From CAXRDE01 sp964229355 (GTDB lineage: Bacteria; Cyanobacteriota; Sericytochromatia; UBA7694): a DNA stretch of 64,000 nt. The stretch's first letter is position 1. Each line of letters starts with the position of its first letter. The stretch spans positions 434,001 through 498,000 of the forward strand of contig CAXRDE010000019.1 in the NCBI GenBank assembly GCA_964229355.1, written 5' to 3'. The position numbers were made by a program, and so were the translations under genes. Below, piece after piece: positions 43,482-52,881 of this stretch. The notes beneath the pieces were generated by a model that had not been told where the DNA came from, did not search any database, and worked only from the letters and a program-made list of their open reading frames with translations.

Positions 43482-44417
43482 ATGTCTGGTGAACAACAAG
43501 GTTCTGAGCAGTTTAGTCTGGTTTCTTTGGATAAATCCAAACAGGCCGCTAGTTCCTATTCCAATATGAGCAAACGGGCGCGGGGTGAAAGTGAAAGCAC
43601 CCTGAGCGTCAACGAAAAAGAAGCCAAAGAAAAGCTGAGCGCTACCGCCGAACTGGCAAAATCTGCACCTGCGGCAGCGCCCAAGGCCCCGGCAAAAAAA
43701 ACCACCCCCTTACCGAAAAAAGCCGGTGATCCCATGGATCAAACCCTTGAAGATGTCATGGAGCGCCTTGAAGAGTTTAACCAGTCTGTCCAGCAATTGC
43801 TCAGTAATGCCTCGGTGGCCGCTCGCAACATCTCGGTCATGCTCATTACGCCACTTTTGCCCTTTCTCAACGGTATTCTACGCCTGTTGAATATTCCCCT
43901 GCAGTTTATTAATTTATTGACCCGCAAGGTGAACGAACGCATGGGTAAACCCTCGACCACACCTCAGGGTGAAGCGGTTGCTTCAGGTGAAGGCGAAGTC
44001 GCCGTACAGGCAGAGACGGCTCCAGAACCGGTGCCGCAGGCACAGGCCAAACAGGCCAAGTTTTCAGACATGATTGAACTCAATATTGTCTTTACCGACA
44101 ATATGAAAAAGGCCCTGTATAAAAAGCAGCAGACCATGACCCAGAAATTGGGCGCCATGGAAGAAGATCTGATTTTTTCGAACGCTTTATTGGCCATTAG
44201 TGAGTGTGCCGAGTTCACCGCCGAGTTACCGAACCCGTCTAGCGGGCTCTACGCAGGCCAAAAAATCTATGATATTATGTCCAATGTTACCAAAGACGAT
44301 GTTGCGATATTTTTAGGGTTTGTGAAGGCTTTTCCAGGTAAATACATCGGCAAAGAGTGGAAGATTTCTGAAACCTTTGCAACATGGTTAATTAATAACG
44401 CTCCAGTTGCTGAATAG
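43482..44417 (+). CDS. Hypothetical protein with Ala/Pro-rich linkers and conserved C-terminal domain
   Basis: 311 residues from ATG 43482; the open frame extends upstream into the HAD region but that part is non-coding. AAGG lies 11 nt before the ATG. The N-terminal part is polar with an Ala/Pro/Lys linker (AAPKAPAKKTTPLPKK). A helical region (DQTLEDVMERLEEFNQSVQQ) and a hydrophobic segment (LITPLLPFLNGILRLLNIPL, possibly membrane-associated) come next, then an acidic linker. The last 110 residues (IELNIVFTDNMKKALYKKQQ, EDDVAIFL-like DDVAIFLGFVKAFPGKYIG) look like a globular domain. I recognise no family. A 40-residue ORF follows 13 nt downstream. Confidence 0.72.
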   Translation: MSGEQQGSEQFSLVSLDKSKQAASSYSNMSKRARGESESTLSVNEKEAKEKLSATAELAKSAPAAAPKAPAKKTTPLPKKAGDPMDQTLEDVMERLEEFNQSVQQLLSNASVAARNISVMLITPLLPFLNGILRLLNIPLQFINLLTRKVNERMGKPSTTPQGEAVASGEGEVAVQAETAPEPVPQAQAKQAKFSDMIELNIVFTDNMKKALYKKQQTMTQKLGAMEEDLIFSNALLAISECAEFTAELPNPSSGLYAGQKIYDIMSNVTKDDVAIFLGFVKAFPGKYIGKEWKISETFATWLINNAPVAE

Positions 44418-44430
44418 GAGTTTTTAAACC

Positions 44431-44553
44431 ATGAAATCCATGTTAATGGCCATCGGAGCGGCCATTTGGGGTATTTACACCCTGCGCTCAACCACCGTCG
44501 ATAAGCTCCTGGGGAAGCAATGTAGTCGCCAATTGCGAGACCCTCATGTATAG
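44431..44553 (+). CDS. Candidate 40-residue membrane microprotein
   Basis: The ATG at 44431 has AGGAG about 10 nt upstream. The peptide opens MKSMLMAIGAAIWGIYTLRS, a short hydrophobic helix with positive end, then a polar tail ending LRDPHV. It begins 13 nt after the hypothetical gene stop and ends 27 nt before the beta-propeller gene, and so would share their transcript. Too short for composition tests, so coding is likely but not certain. Confidence 0.5.
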   Translation: MKSMLMAIGAAIWGIYTLRSTTVDKLLGKQCSRQLRDPHV

Positions 44554-44580
44554 CATAAAGTGTGAAGGGCTGCCTCTGTT

Positions 44581-46278
44581 ATGAAAAAAACATCTTTATC
44601 TCTTCTTGGGTGCTTATGGACCCTCTGGCTGTTACCTGTGGCGGCTCAGACTTTAGATGCACCACCCGCGCTGCGGCAATCCGTCGTCGATAACGTTTTT
44701 GAAAAACGTTTATTGGGGAAACTTTATCCCGGCAATCGCCCCATGATTCCCCTGGGCATGACCCAGGAGAACCGTTCCACGCATATGCCTCCGGCCCGTG
44801 GTGCGGTGCAGTCGGTCTCTCAACCGGTCACTGGCAAAGCGGTGATGAAAACCTATGCCGTGGTGCCTTCAAGCACCGCGACGCCTTACCAATCACATAT
44901 TGAAGTCAAAGATGCCAATGGCACCTTGTTGGCCACGCTGAATGTCGGTCGCCAGATTCACCGCTTATTGCCTTCCCCTACCCGCAACCGGCTTTATGTG
45001 TTGTGTGGCGGTTACTTTGGTAGCGTTTGGGAAATTGATACCCAACGGGATATTGTCTTGCGTAAACTGCCGGCCTATACCCCTGGTGTTTCGCGGTCTC
45101 CGCTGTGGAACCCTTACGATATGGCGCTTTCTCAGGATGGTAATACCCTCGCGGTAGGCTCTGGAAAACTGCAGATCTTAGATCTACGCACGGGACAGTT
45201 GCGTCAGGAGGTCGAACTGCCGCAAGAGGCCGTGATGGTGACTGATGTGGTCGCCGCAGGCAACACCTTTCAGGCGCGTCTGCAAATGGCCAATGGCCAA
45301 ACCCGCGCTTATCAGCTCAAAAACGATACCCTGGTGCCGTCGGGTTTTTCAGGGGCCACGGCGTATCACCCGCACCGTGTGAAGGTGCGCACGTCGTCTC
45401 AGTTGGCACCCGCCGCCTCTCGCCAGTTGTTTATGGCCAGCCGCAATGCGGATTTTATTCGTATGGTGGATCGTCAAACCCTGGGGACCACAGGTATTTT
45501 GCCCACGGATTTTCCCGTGGATGATCTGGTCTTGAGTCCCGATCGCCAGAAACTGTTTGCGTATCACCGTCGTTTTGGCCAAATCACCGTCTTTGATTTG
45601 AATCCGCGCTCACCCCATCAATACGCCACCATCAAGCGCTTTCGTGACCCCCGTTTTAAAGGGGATTTTCAGTTGGCCAGTGCCGTGGACAGCGTTTACT
45701 TGTGGAACGGCAAAGGCCACATCTTTGCGGGCATTTCGCAAAACACCCTGTATCCCAAAGTGGGTATTCCTTTTGACGTAAAACTTTTGCCTGAGGCAGA
45801 AGGGCAGGTGTGGGTGTCGCGTCCTGCCCATCAGCGCTATTACGTGCGTCAGGGTGTTTTGTTCAGCGATTACCTCGATCAGGGTCCCACCACCCGCGCT
45901 GCTCGGGTTAATTTGCCCGCTCAGGTGAAAGACGTCCTGATGTCGCCTGATCGTCGTTTTGTGTTTGTCTTAACGGAACAAGCAGAACTCCTCAAGCTCA
46001 ATGCCACCACCCAAGAGATTTTACAGCGTTTGCCGTTGGGTATGAATCCTGGCACCGTCAGTTTGTCTCCTGATGGTCAGCGCTTGATTGTGGCTGATCA
46101 AGATAAAGCCTCCTTGCGCGAGGTAAGTCTTGCCAGTCTAAAGCTTACCCGTGAAGTGGTCATGGATATGGGAGATGAACAGGTGTATCAAATTACCCTG
46201 TACGATCCCCGCCTCAGTCAGGTGATTGAGGTGGAACTGCCGCGCTTTGCTGAGAATGTGGTGCGTGTGCGGTCCTGA
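44581..46278 (+). CDS. Exported YVTN-type beta-propeller protein
   Basis: 565 residues. A signal peptide (MKKTSLSLLGCLWTLWLLPV, cleavage near VAAQ) is followed by a body with propeller repeats such as ILRLPSPTRNRLYVLCGGYF-like LPSPTRNRLYVLCGG, YDMALSQDGNTLAVGSGKLQ, VLMSPDRRFVFVLTEQAEL and GTVSLSPDGQRLIVADQDKA. YVTN/NHL propellers are mostly binding scaffolds at the cell surface or in the periplasm. The stop overlaps the rimI start by one base (TGATG). Function unknown. Confidence 0.8.
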   Translation: MKKTSLSLLGCLWTLWLLPVAAQTLDAPPALRQSVVDNVFEKRLLGKLYPGNRPMIPLGMTQENRSTHMPPARGAVQSVSQPVTGKAVMKTYAVVPSSTATPYQSHIEVKDANGTLLATLNVGRQIHRLLPSPTRNRLYVLCGGYFGSVWEIDTQRDIVLRKLPAYTPGVSRSPLWNPYDMALSQDGNTLAVGSGKLQILDLRTGQLRQEVELPQEAVMVTDVVAAGNTFQARLQMANGQTRAYQLKNDTLVPSGFSGATAYHPHRVKVRTSSQLAPAASRQLFMASRNADFIRMVDRQTLGTTGILPTDFPVDDLVLSPDRQKLFAYHRRFGQITVFDLNPRSPHQYATIKRFRDPRFKGDFQLASAVDSVYLWNGKGHIFAGISQNTLYPKVGIPFDVKLLPEAEGQVWVSRPAHQRYYVRQGVLFSDYLDQGPTTRAARVNLPAQVKDVLMSPDRRFVFVLTEQAELLKLNATTQEILQRLPLGMNPGTVSLSPDGQRLIVADQDKASLREVSLASLKLTREVVMDMGDEQVYQITLYDPRLSQVIEVELPRFAENVVRVRS

Positions 46279-46799
46279 TGCAAACCTACACCATTGTCCC
46301 CATGGCTCCCACCCATGTCCCCCAGGTTTCGGCCTTAGAAAAGGTGTGCTTTGGTGCCCATTGGACACCCACCAACTTTTATAAAGAGCTGGATAATGAA
46401 AGATGTCATTATTATGTGACCCTTGATGCGGATCGCGTGCTGGGTTATTTGGGATACTGGCAAATATTAGAAGAAGCGCATATTACGGCAGTGGGTGTTG
46501 AGCCTGACTACCGCCAACAAAAATTGGCCCAGCGCATGCTCTGTTATATGCTAGACCGTTGTACCGAATCAGAAATTCAGTGGATTACGTTGGAGGTGAA
46601 GGCCTCGAACATTGCCGCCCAAAAGCTTTATGAAAAGTTTAATTTTGCGGTGATGGGGCGACGTAAAAACTACTATCAGGCAGAAAAAGAAGACGCCTTG
46701 ATCATGTGGACCGAAAAAATTAACGATCCACAGTATCAGGCGGTATTAACGCAACAAAAAAAAGAATGTAATTATGTCCCGGAGAGGAGTGCATCATGA
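46278..46799 (+). CDS. rimI: Ribosomal-protein-alanine N-acetyltransferase RimI-like
   Basis: 173 residues. The GNAT core has AHITAVGVEPDYRQQKLAQRML (acetyl-CoA loop) and LEVKASNIAAQKLYEKFNF, both typical of RimI. It acetylates the N-terminal Ala of S18 in E. coli; here the substrate is inferred by family. It overlaps the propeller gene by one base and the lipoprotein gene by four. Confidence 0.87.
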   Translation: MQTYTIVPMAPTHVPQVSALEKVCFGAHWTPTNFYKELDNERCHYYVTLDADRVLGYLGYWQILEEAHITAVGVEPDYRQQKLAQRMLCYMLDRCTESEIQWITLEVKASNIAAQKLYEKFNFAVMGRRKNYYQAEKEDALIMWTEKINDPQYQAVLTQQKKECNYVPERSAS

Positions 46800-47380
46800 A
46801 TAAGTTAGGTAAAATCGGGTTAAGTCTGTTGGCCTTATTGGCAGTGAGTTCATGTGCTGACCCCATCGAGAAGGTGGTTCAGCAAAATCTTGAAGGTTTT
46901 AATGCCCAGGATATTGAGCAAGTGATGAGTACTATCGACGATCGCTCTCCTGATTATCAGGCGACCGCAGCCAAAACCAAAGAACTCATTGAAGGCTATA
47001 ACCTCGAGTACGAAATTAAATCCATGTCGATTATTCGTAAGCCAATGGACGAGAGCAAACAATCTGAAAAGCTGCAAGCAGAAAATCAGGATGCAACGGG
47101 CTTAGATAATTTGTTAGATGATGCGGCCATTACCGAAGAAGATCGCGCCAAGCAAGAAGAGCGCAAGCGTGAAGAAGCCGAAAAAATGCAGAACAAAGCC
47201 CTGACCGCTGAAGTGAAAGTGGTGCAGGTAACCCGTAGCAAAGACAATACCGGGCGCTACAGAGACAATCAAATCAATGTGATTCACACCCTGCATAAAT
47301 ACCCCACGGATCCTGAGCCTGTATGGAAAATCTACAAAAGTGAAGTGACTGCTGTGGACCCTGTTAGCAAAGAAGGCTAA
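46796..47380 (+). CDS. Lipoprotein with NTF2-like region, function unknown
   Basis: 194 residues. Lipobox LLAVSSC ends at Cys20. Residues about 24-70 (VVQQNLEGFNAQDIEQVMST) resemble the first helices of an NTF2/SnoaL-like fold. A highly charged insertion (about 95-140, EEDRAKQEERKREEAEKMQN) separates it from the C-terminal strands (INVIHTLHKYP, VWKIYKSEV). It starts inside the rimI stop (ATGA). It is the fourth gene of a run with the propeller, rimI and the nucleotidase. Confidence 0.72.
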   Translation: MNKLGKIGLSLLALLAVSSCADPIEKVVQQNLEGFNAQDIEQVMSTIDDRSPDYQATAAKTKELIEGYNLEYEIKSMSIIRKPMDESKQSEKLQAENQDATGLDNLLDDAAITEEDRAKQEERKREEAEKMQNKALTAEVKVVQVTRSKDNTGRYRDNQINVIHTLHKYPTDPEPVWKIYKSEVTAVDPVSKEG

Positions 47381-47386
47381 GGGCGA

Positions 47387-48904
47387 ATGGATAGAAAAAA
47401 TTTACGGAAAAACCCGGAAAAAATCCAGCAAATTACCGAGTTGGCCGAGATTTCTATTGATCGGGCCCGCAATGTCTTTGTAAACCGCCCCCTCAATATG
47501 TCTCAAGTGCGCTATATCGGGTTTGATATGGACTATACCCTGGCTATTTACCGTAAACAGGCCATTGAAGAACTGGCGTTTCAAGAAACCCTCAAAAACC
47601 TGGTGAAGCATAAAGGCTATCCTGAGAGCGTTTTAAAGCTTACCTATGCCGCTGACAAGGTCATTCGTGGTCTGTTGGTGGACCGTGAGCGCGGCAATCT
47701 GATTAAAATCAACCGTTTTAAACAGGTGTGCCAGGTGCGTCATGGCAACGAAGAGTTGCCCATTGAGGTCTATTTCAATGACAAAGTGGATCAATCCGAT
47801 ATGGACCGCTTTGTGTCTGTAGACACCTTGTTCTCGCTGCCCGAAGCCTATTTGTTTACGCTCCTGGTGGAGATTTCAAAGGCCGGTACGCTGGGAGAGC
47901 GCTCTTTCTCTGAGATCTATGACGATATTCGTTTTTCTATTGATCTGATCCATCGTGACGGATCCTTAAAAAGCTATATCATTGCGGACTTAGATAAATA
48001 CATTTATCAGGACCCCCACCTGGCCTTAACCCTGGATAAATTTATTCAAAATGACAAAAAACTCTTTATTTTGACCAACTCAGAGTACTATTACACTGAA
48101 AAAGTCATGAGCTTTTTGTTAGACAATAAGCATCCAGGTTACGACTCCTGGAAGGACTATTTTGAGATCATTATTGTCAGTGGTCGCAAACCGCGCTTTT
48201 TCAGTCAGCAAAATCCTTTTTATGTGGTAGATGAAACCACAGAAGAAGAAACCGAGTTTACGGGTGATGCTTTAGATCCCGACACCATTTACAGCCAGGG
48301 AAATTATCTGAGCCTTGAGGCTTTAATTGATGCCAAGGGCAATGAAATTCTCTACGTGGGTGACCATATTTTCGGCGATATTTTGCGCTCAGACAAAGAC
48401 TCTAACTGGCGTACGGCGCTGGTGGTGGAAGAATTGGAAGACGAATTGCGCATTACCGAATCCATTCGGGCACAACACGTGCAATTGCGCCATTTGTTGA
48501 ACAAGTTTGACAAGCTCAACTATGAAGTGCATATGTATTCCAGTCAGCTCAATAGCTTTACCCGCCTACAAAAGCAGAACAATCTAACGGACGATGAGCG
48601 TACCCTGTGCGCAGAAAACATCGAAGAGTTAGAGAGCGATTTGGCCTTCTGTCAGCGGGACTTAGAGCGCACAGAACGCAAGATTACCCAGCTGCGTCAG
48701 CAGATTAACTCGGCTTATCATGCGGCCTGGGGACCGCTGTTCCACGATCAGGATGAAATGTCTCGTTTTGGGGATCAGGTGCGCGATTACGCCACGCTGT
48801 ATACCAGTCGGGTGAGCAATTTCTTCTTTTATCCCACCAGCCGCTATTACAAGTCGTTGCGGGATATCATGCCCCATGATCGTTGGCTAGAACTTTCCGA
48901 CTGA
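47387..48904 (+). CDS. HAD-IG family 5'-nucleotidase
   Basis: 505 residues, the length of cytosolic purine 5'-nucleotidase relatives. Motif I is YIGFDMDYTLAIY, motif II LFILTNSEYYYT and motif III LYVGDHIFGDILRSDK. A coiled-coil region near 400-465 (ENIEELESDLAFCQRDLERT) precedes the C-terminus YPTSRYYKSLRD. It dephosphorylates nucleoside monophosphates. The stop overlaps the next gene by one base. Confidence 0.93.
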   Translation: MDRKNLRKNPEKIQQITELAEISIDRARNVFVNRPLNMSQVRYIGFDMDYTLAIYRKQAIEELAFQETLKNLVKHKGYPESVLKLTYAADKVIRGLLVDRERGNLIKINRFKQVCQVRHGNEELPIEVYFNDKVDQSDMDRFVSVDTLFSLPEAYLFTLLVEISKAGTLGERSFSEIYDDIRFSIDLIHRDGSLKSYIIADLDKYIYQDPHLALTLDKFIQNDKKLFILTNSEYYYTEKVMSFLLDNKHPGYDSWKDYFEIIIVSGRKPRFFSQQNPFYVVDETTEEETEFTGDALDPDTIYSQGNYLSLEALIDAKGNEILYVGDHIFGDILRSDKDSNWRTALVVEELEDELRITESIRAQHVQLRHLLNKFDKLNYEVHMYSSQLNSFTRLQKQNNLTDDERTLCAENIEELESDLAFCQRDLERTERKITQLRQQINSAYHAAWGPLFHDQDEMSRFGDQVRDYATLYTSRVSNFFFYPTSRYYKSLRDIMPHDRWLELSD

Positions 48905-50067
48905 TGCCTTGCCCCCGTTGGCTTATCATGCTGTGTCTTTTGGGGAGCCTACTGGGGTGGGCTCCCTTTGCCATAGATGCCTCAGAGCTTCACAAGAATG
49001 GCACGGTACTGAAGACCGTTAAACGTCCCCATGTGGTGCTCTTAACGCCGCGTAACGACGCTTTTTGGACCCTGTTTGCCACGGTGAGTCAGGCTGCGGC
49101 ACAGGACTTAAATATTGAGCTGGAATGGCTGCCCGCCCTCAATGATCCGCAAAAACAATTGCGCGATGCCCTGGCTGTCCTGCAGCGTCCGGTTCCCCCC
49201 GATGCCTTGATTTACAAAAACTTTGATGGCACAGCGGTTCCCATTTTAAAGGCGGCGGAAGCCAAAAAGGTTTACTCCATTTTGTTTGAAGAGGCCCTGA
49301 CTCCTCAGGAAACCCAACAATATGGGGTTCCTCGGGAGCAGTTTAAATATTACCTGGGAGAACTGCTGCCCGATAACCTGGAAGCGGGCTATGAGTTATT
49401 AGAAGCCTTATTGGGTATGGCCAAAGCACAGCAGCGACAGGACGCACAAGGCCGTGTTCAGCTCCTGGCCCTGGGAGGCAATATGAACGAAGCCTCCTCC
49501 TCTGAGCGGATCAAGGGGCTACAAATTGCCCTACAAAACCATCCTGAAGTCCTGTTACATGAAATCGGGGCCGGATACTGGCAAGAACCTGCCGCCTATA
49601 GTATCATGCGTCGGCTTTTGCCCGCTTACCCTCAAACCCATATCATTTGGACGGCCAATGACACCATGCCTGTGGGGGCGTACCGTGCGGCGCAAGAAGC
49701 CGGGATGAATCCCCTGATTGGTGGCATGGGCAGTACGCCGCCAGCGGCTGTAGACGTCTGGGAAGAGCGTGTGGATGCCTCTGTGGGTGGCCATTTTTTG
49801 CAAGGCGCTTTTGCACTGGTCTTGCTGAGAGACTTTTTTTCGGGGTATGACTTTGCCGCCGAGTCCACCCTGATGCGTCTGCGTTTGTTTACCTTTACCC
49901 GCCAAAATGTCAAAAGCTATGCCCAGGCACTCTCCGATAACGATTGGAACAAAGTACATTTTGAGACGTTTTCGCGGGCCTATACGCCGGGCTTATCGAA
50001 GTATCAATTTGGTTTTTTGCCAATTCTGGAGCAATTGTCGCGAGACACTCAGGTGTTGAGTAAATAA
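48904..50067 (+). CDS. Periplasmic sugar-binding-type protein without a visible transporter
   Basis: 387 residues from ATG 48904 (a start at 48883 is inside the nucleotidase). A signal peptide (WLIMLCLLGSLLGWAPFA) is followed by a type I periplasmic binding fold: RPHVVLLTPRNDAFWTLFAT, ELEWLPALNDPQKQL, ALGGNMNEASSSERIKGLQI, IIWTANDTMPVGAYRAAQEA. The pattern fits the sugar-binding (ribose/galactose-like) group. No permease or ATPase is adjacent, so it may serve a distant transporter or a sensor. The 3' end overlaps the esterase gene by 19 bp. Confidence 0.82.
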   Translation: MPCPRWLIMLCLLGSLLGWAPFAIDASELHKNGTVLKTVKRPHVVLLTPRNDAFWTLFATVSQAAAQDLNIELEWLPALNDPQKQLRDALAVLQRPVPPDALIYKNFDGTAVPILKAAEAKKVYSILFEEALTPQETQQYGVPREQFKYYLGELLPDNLEAGYELLEALLGMAKAQQRQDAQGRVQLLALGGNMNEASSSERIKGLQIALQNHPEVLLHEIGAGYWQEPAAYSIMRRLLPAYPQTHIIWTANDTMPVGAYRAAQEAGMNPLIGGMGSTPPAAVDVWEERVDASVGGHFLQGAFALVLLRDFFSGYDFAAESTLMRLRLFTFTRQNVKSYAQALSDNDWNKVHFETFSRAYTPGLSKYQFGFLPILEQLSRDTQVLSK

Positions 50068-50942
50068 CGCAAAGGGCGCTCCACCCGGTTGGCCCAGGCA
50101 TGCTCATCGTGCCCCACCAGGTAATCGATATAAAAGCCCAGATCAAAGGGTTGTCGGTAGCCCTGTTGCTCTAAAGCGTACACAAATTCCTGGGTGCTTT
50201 CGACGGTCTCCTCGGTGTGGCGATTGCGCCCTTCTTCGGTGCCGATGTCGACCCACAGCTTGAGCCCTCTGGGAAAATGCTGCACATCGCGTAGAATCTG
50301 ATGGTGTGCCCAGTACACGGTGGGAGACATCATAGCGACCTTCTGGAAGCGTCCTGGATACGCTGCAGCAATGTAGAACGAGATAATGGCCCCCAGAGAT
50401 GAACCCATTAACAGGGTGTTTTCAGGATTGGGGTCTACCCGGTAATTGACTTCAATAAAGGGCATGAGTTCTTCCACCACAAAGCGGGCATAGTCAGGAC
50501 CTTTGCCACCACAAGGGTGCCCCATATGGTGGTGAGCGTGCCAGGTGTACTCGTCTAAGCGATCAGGCGTGTTGTAAATACCGACCACAATGCACTCTGG
50601 AATGGATTGGGTTAAAAACAATTGTTCCAGGGTTTCATCCAGGCACCACTCTCTTCCCATAAAACCTGTGGCGGGATCAAAGAGGTTGTTGCCATCGTGC
50701 ATGTAAATCACAGGATAGTGCTGGCGGGTGTGCGCGTAGCTGGGGGGTAAATAGACAATCAGCTCGCGGTCAGCCACGTAGCGTGAAACCACCTGGTGAT
50801 AGCAGAATTGTCCTTTAAGGGTCAGGTGGCGATGGGCCATATGGCGGGTGTTGACCAGTTGGGGCTCTGCTGGAAATTTTAAAATGCCCGTTTGGAGTTT
50901 GCGTTTGCGAAAGCGCGCGCGGTGGGAGCCCTGATAGGTCAT
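50049..50942 (-). CDS. Enterochelin-esterase-like alpha/beta hydrolase
   Basis: 297 residues. YPVIYMHDGNNLFDP is the strand before the lid, the nucleophile is in LLMGSSLGAIISFY, the Asp region is GLKLWVDIGTEEGRN and the His is in GHDEHAWANR. This is the putative esterase family (Fes/IroE/antigen 85-like). There is no signal peptide, so it is likely cytosolic. TAGGG precedes the ATG. It follows the WYL gene by 6 nt, so both may share a transcript. Substrate unknown. Confidence 0.88.
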   Translation of the reverse strand: MTYQGSHRARFRKRKLQTGILKFPAEPQLVNTRHMAHRHLTLKGQFCYHQVVSRYVADRELIVYLPPSYAHTRQHYPVIYMHDGNNLFDPATGFMGREWCLDETLEQLFLTQSIPECIVVGIYNTPDRLDEYTWHAHHHMGHPCGGKGPDYARFVVEELMPFIEVNYRVDPNPENTLLMGSSLGAIISFYIAAAYPGRFQKVAMMSPTVYWAHHQILRDVQHFPRGLKLWVDIGTEEGRNRHTEETVESTQEFVYALEQQGYRQPFDLGFYIDYLVGHDEHAWANRVERPLRYLLNT

Positions 50943-50948
50943 CGGGCC

Positions 50949-51512
50949 CTAGCTATGCTCTTCGTCGCTGTACAGTTCTGCGGCAAAATCATCGGGTTTG
51001 TCGAAGGTTTCGGGCATGACTTCAATGGATTTGATGCGATCAATACGGAAAAGACGAATATCTTCGCGCCAGCGACAATAGGCCGTTAAAATGTAGTGGC
51101 TGTAGCGTTTTTCTAAGAAATAGGGTTCGATTTCGCGGACGTTGACTTCTTCGCGATCCATCGAGTAGTACTCCACGCGTAGCACCTGTTGTCCTTCAAG
51201 GGCTTTTTCTACCTGAGGTAGGGTTTCGTCAATGCTATACATGGGGAAGCTGTAATCGGCTTTGGCATGGGTGCGAATAGGGATCTCGGGCAGGAAGCTG
51301 TTGATCAGCTCTTCAAGGACTTCATCCGTTAACTCTGCATAGGTAGGCCCTAGCGTATGCTCTAATTTTTGAATCAGCGCACCCATTTCTTTTTCGCCCA
51401 CCGTAAGGTCTTCAATTTGAATGGATTCTAAAAACTCCTGGTTCAGTTTGGCACTGAGTAAAAGAAAAAGGGCTTCGGAGAGTTTAAGATTCAGTTGGAC
51501 AGTGGGTGACAT
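50949..51512 (-). CDS. WYL-domain protein lacking an HTH domain
   Basis: 187 residues. The C-terminal half (RVEYYSMDREEVNVREIEPY, EKRYSHYILTAYCRWREDIR, FRIDRIKSIEVM) is a WYL domain, an Sm-like fold that binds nucleic acid or nucleotide-like ligands. The N-terminal helical part is not a clear winged helix, unlike most WYL regulators. It could be a regulator that partners with another DNA binder. AAAGGAA precedes the ATG. A tRNA lies just upstream. Confidence 0.8.
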   Translation of the reverse strand: MSPTVQLNLKLSEALFLLLSAKLNQEFLESIQIEDLTVGEKEMGALIQKLEHTLGPTYAELTDEVLEELINSFLPEIPIRTHAKADYSFPMYSIDETLPQVEKALEGQQVLRVEYYSMDREEVNVREIEPYFLEKRYSHYILTAYCRWREDIRLFRIDRIKSIEVMPETFDKPDDFAAELYSDEEHS

Positions 51513-51537
51513 GGGGGGATTCCTTTCGGTAAGAAGG

Positions 51538-51609
51538 TGGGGGTAGCAGGGGTCGAACCTGCGACCAAACGATTATGAGTCGTCCGCTCTACCGCTGAGC
51601 TATACCCCC
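51538..51609 (-). tRNA. tRNA with CAT anticodon (Ile2 more likely than elongator Met)
   Basis: 72-nt cloverleaf on the minus strand: acceptor GGGGGTA/TACCCCC with A73, D arm GCTCAGCGGTAGAGC, anticodon stem GACGA/TCGTT around CTCATAA, T arm GCAGG/CCTGC. The anticodon CAT reads Met, or Ile when C34 is modified to lysidine. The stretch GACTCATAATCGTTTGGTCG is closer to tRNA-Ile2 examples than to elongator tRNA-Met. CCA is not encoded. Confidence 0.9.
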
Positions 51610-51621
51610 AACCGGATACCC

Positions 51622-51627
51622 ATTATA
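51622..51627 (-). promoter_or_regulatory. Candidate -10 for the CAT tRNA, back to back with the aldolase promoter
   Basis: On the minus strand TATAAT lies 12 nt before the tRNA 5' end. The aldolase -10 (51662-51667) is only about 35 bp away on the opposite strand, so the two promoters are divergent and close. Confidence 0.55.
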
Positions 51628-51658
51628 CACCAATGCGCCTGAACTTACGTAGCGGGTT

Positions 51659-51667
51659 TGCTATAAT
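51659..51667 (+). promoter_or_regulatory. Extended -10 promoter of the aldolase gene
   Basis: TGCTATAAT, a perfect TGn plus TATAAT, lies 55 nt before the ATG at 51723. CTGAAC, a weak -35, is about 17 nt upstream. Confidence 0.75.
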
Positions 51668-51722
51668 TCCTGTGCAAAACGCATGGGCTTGCCCGCGTTA
51701 ACAACACCAAAGAGGTTCTTTT

Positions 51723-52784
<1,062 letters not shown>

Positions 52785-52804
52785 TAGGCACTTTGATGTT
52801 TTTC

Positions 52805-52837
52805 TGATCCCGTCTTCATCTGCTTTTGATCCCGTCT
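52805..52837 (+). repeat. Direct repeat TGATCCCGTCT, two copies 22 bp apart
   Basis: TGATCCCGTCT occurs at 52805-52815 and again at 52827-52837. The start-to-start distance of 22 bp is about two helical turns, as in tandem protein-binding sites. The second copy runs into the left arm of the hairpin at 52831. The 9-bp core also occurs inverted at 54654-54662. Confidence 0.5.
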
Positions 52838-52870
52838 GGACTAAACTCAAGTCAGTTTAAACCAGGCGGG
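52831..52870 (+). promoter_or_regulatory. Hairpin that encloses the ribosome-binding site of the next gene (or terminator of fbaB)
   Basis: The 40-nt segment pairs as CCCG-T-CTGG/CCAG-G-CGGG (with one T-G), a 2x2 internal loop, then TAAACT/AGTTTA around a 6-nt loop. The right arm ends GGCGGG, just before AG, which is the ribosome-binding site of the lipoprotein at 52882. The T run after it (GTTTTA) is short, so it is a poor terminator and a good candidate for translational control. Confidence 0.6.
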
Positions 52871-52881
52871 AGTTTTACGTT

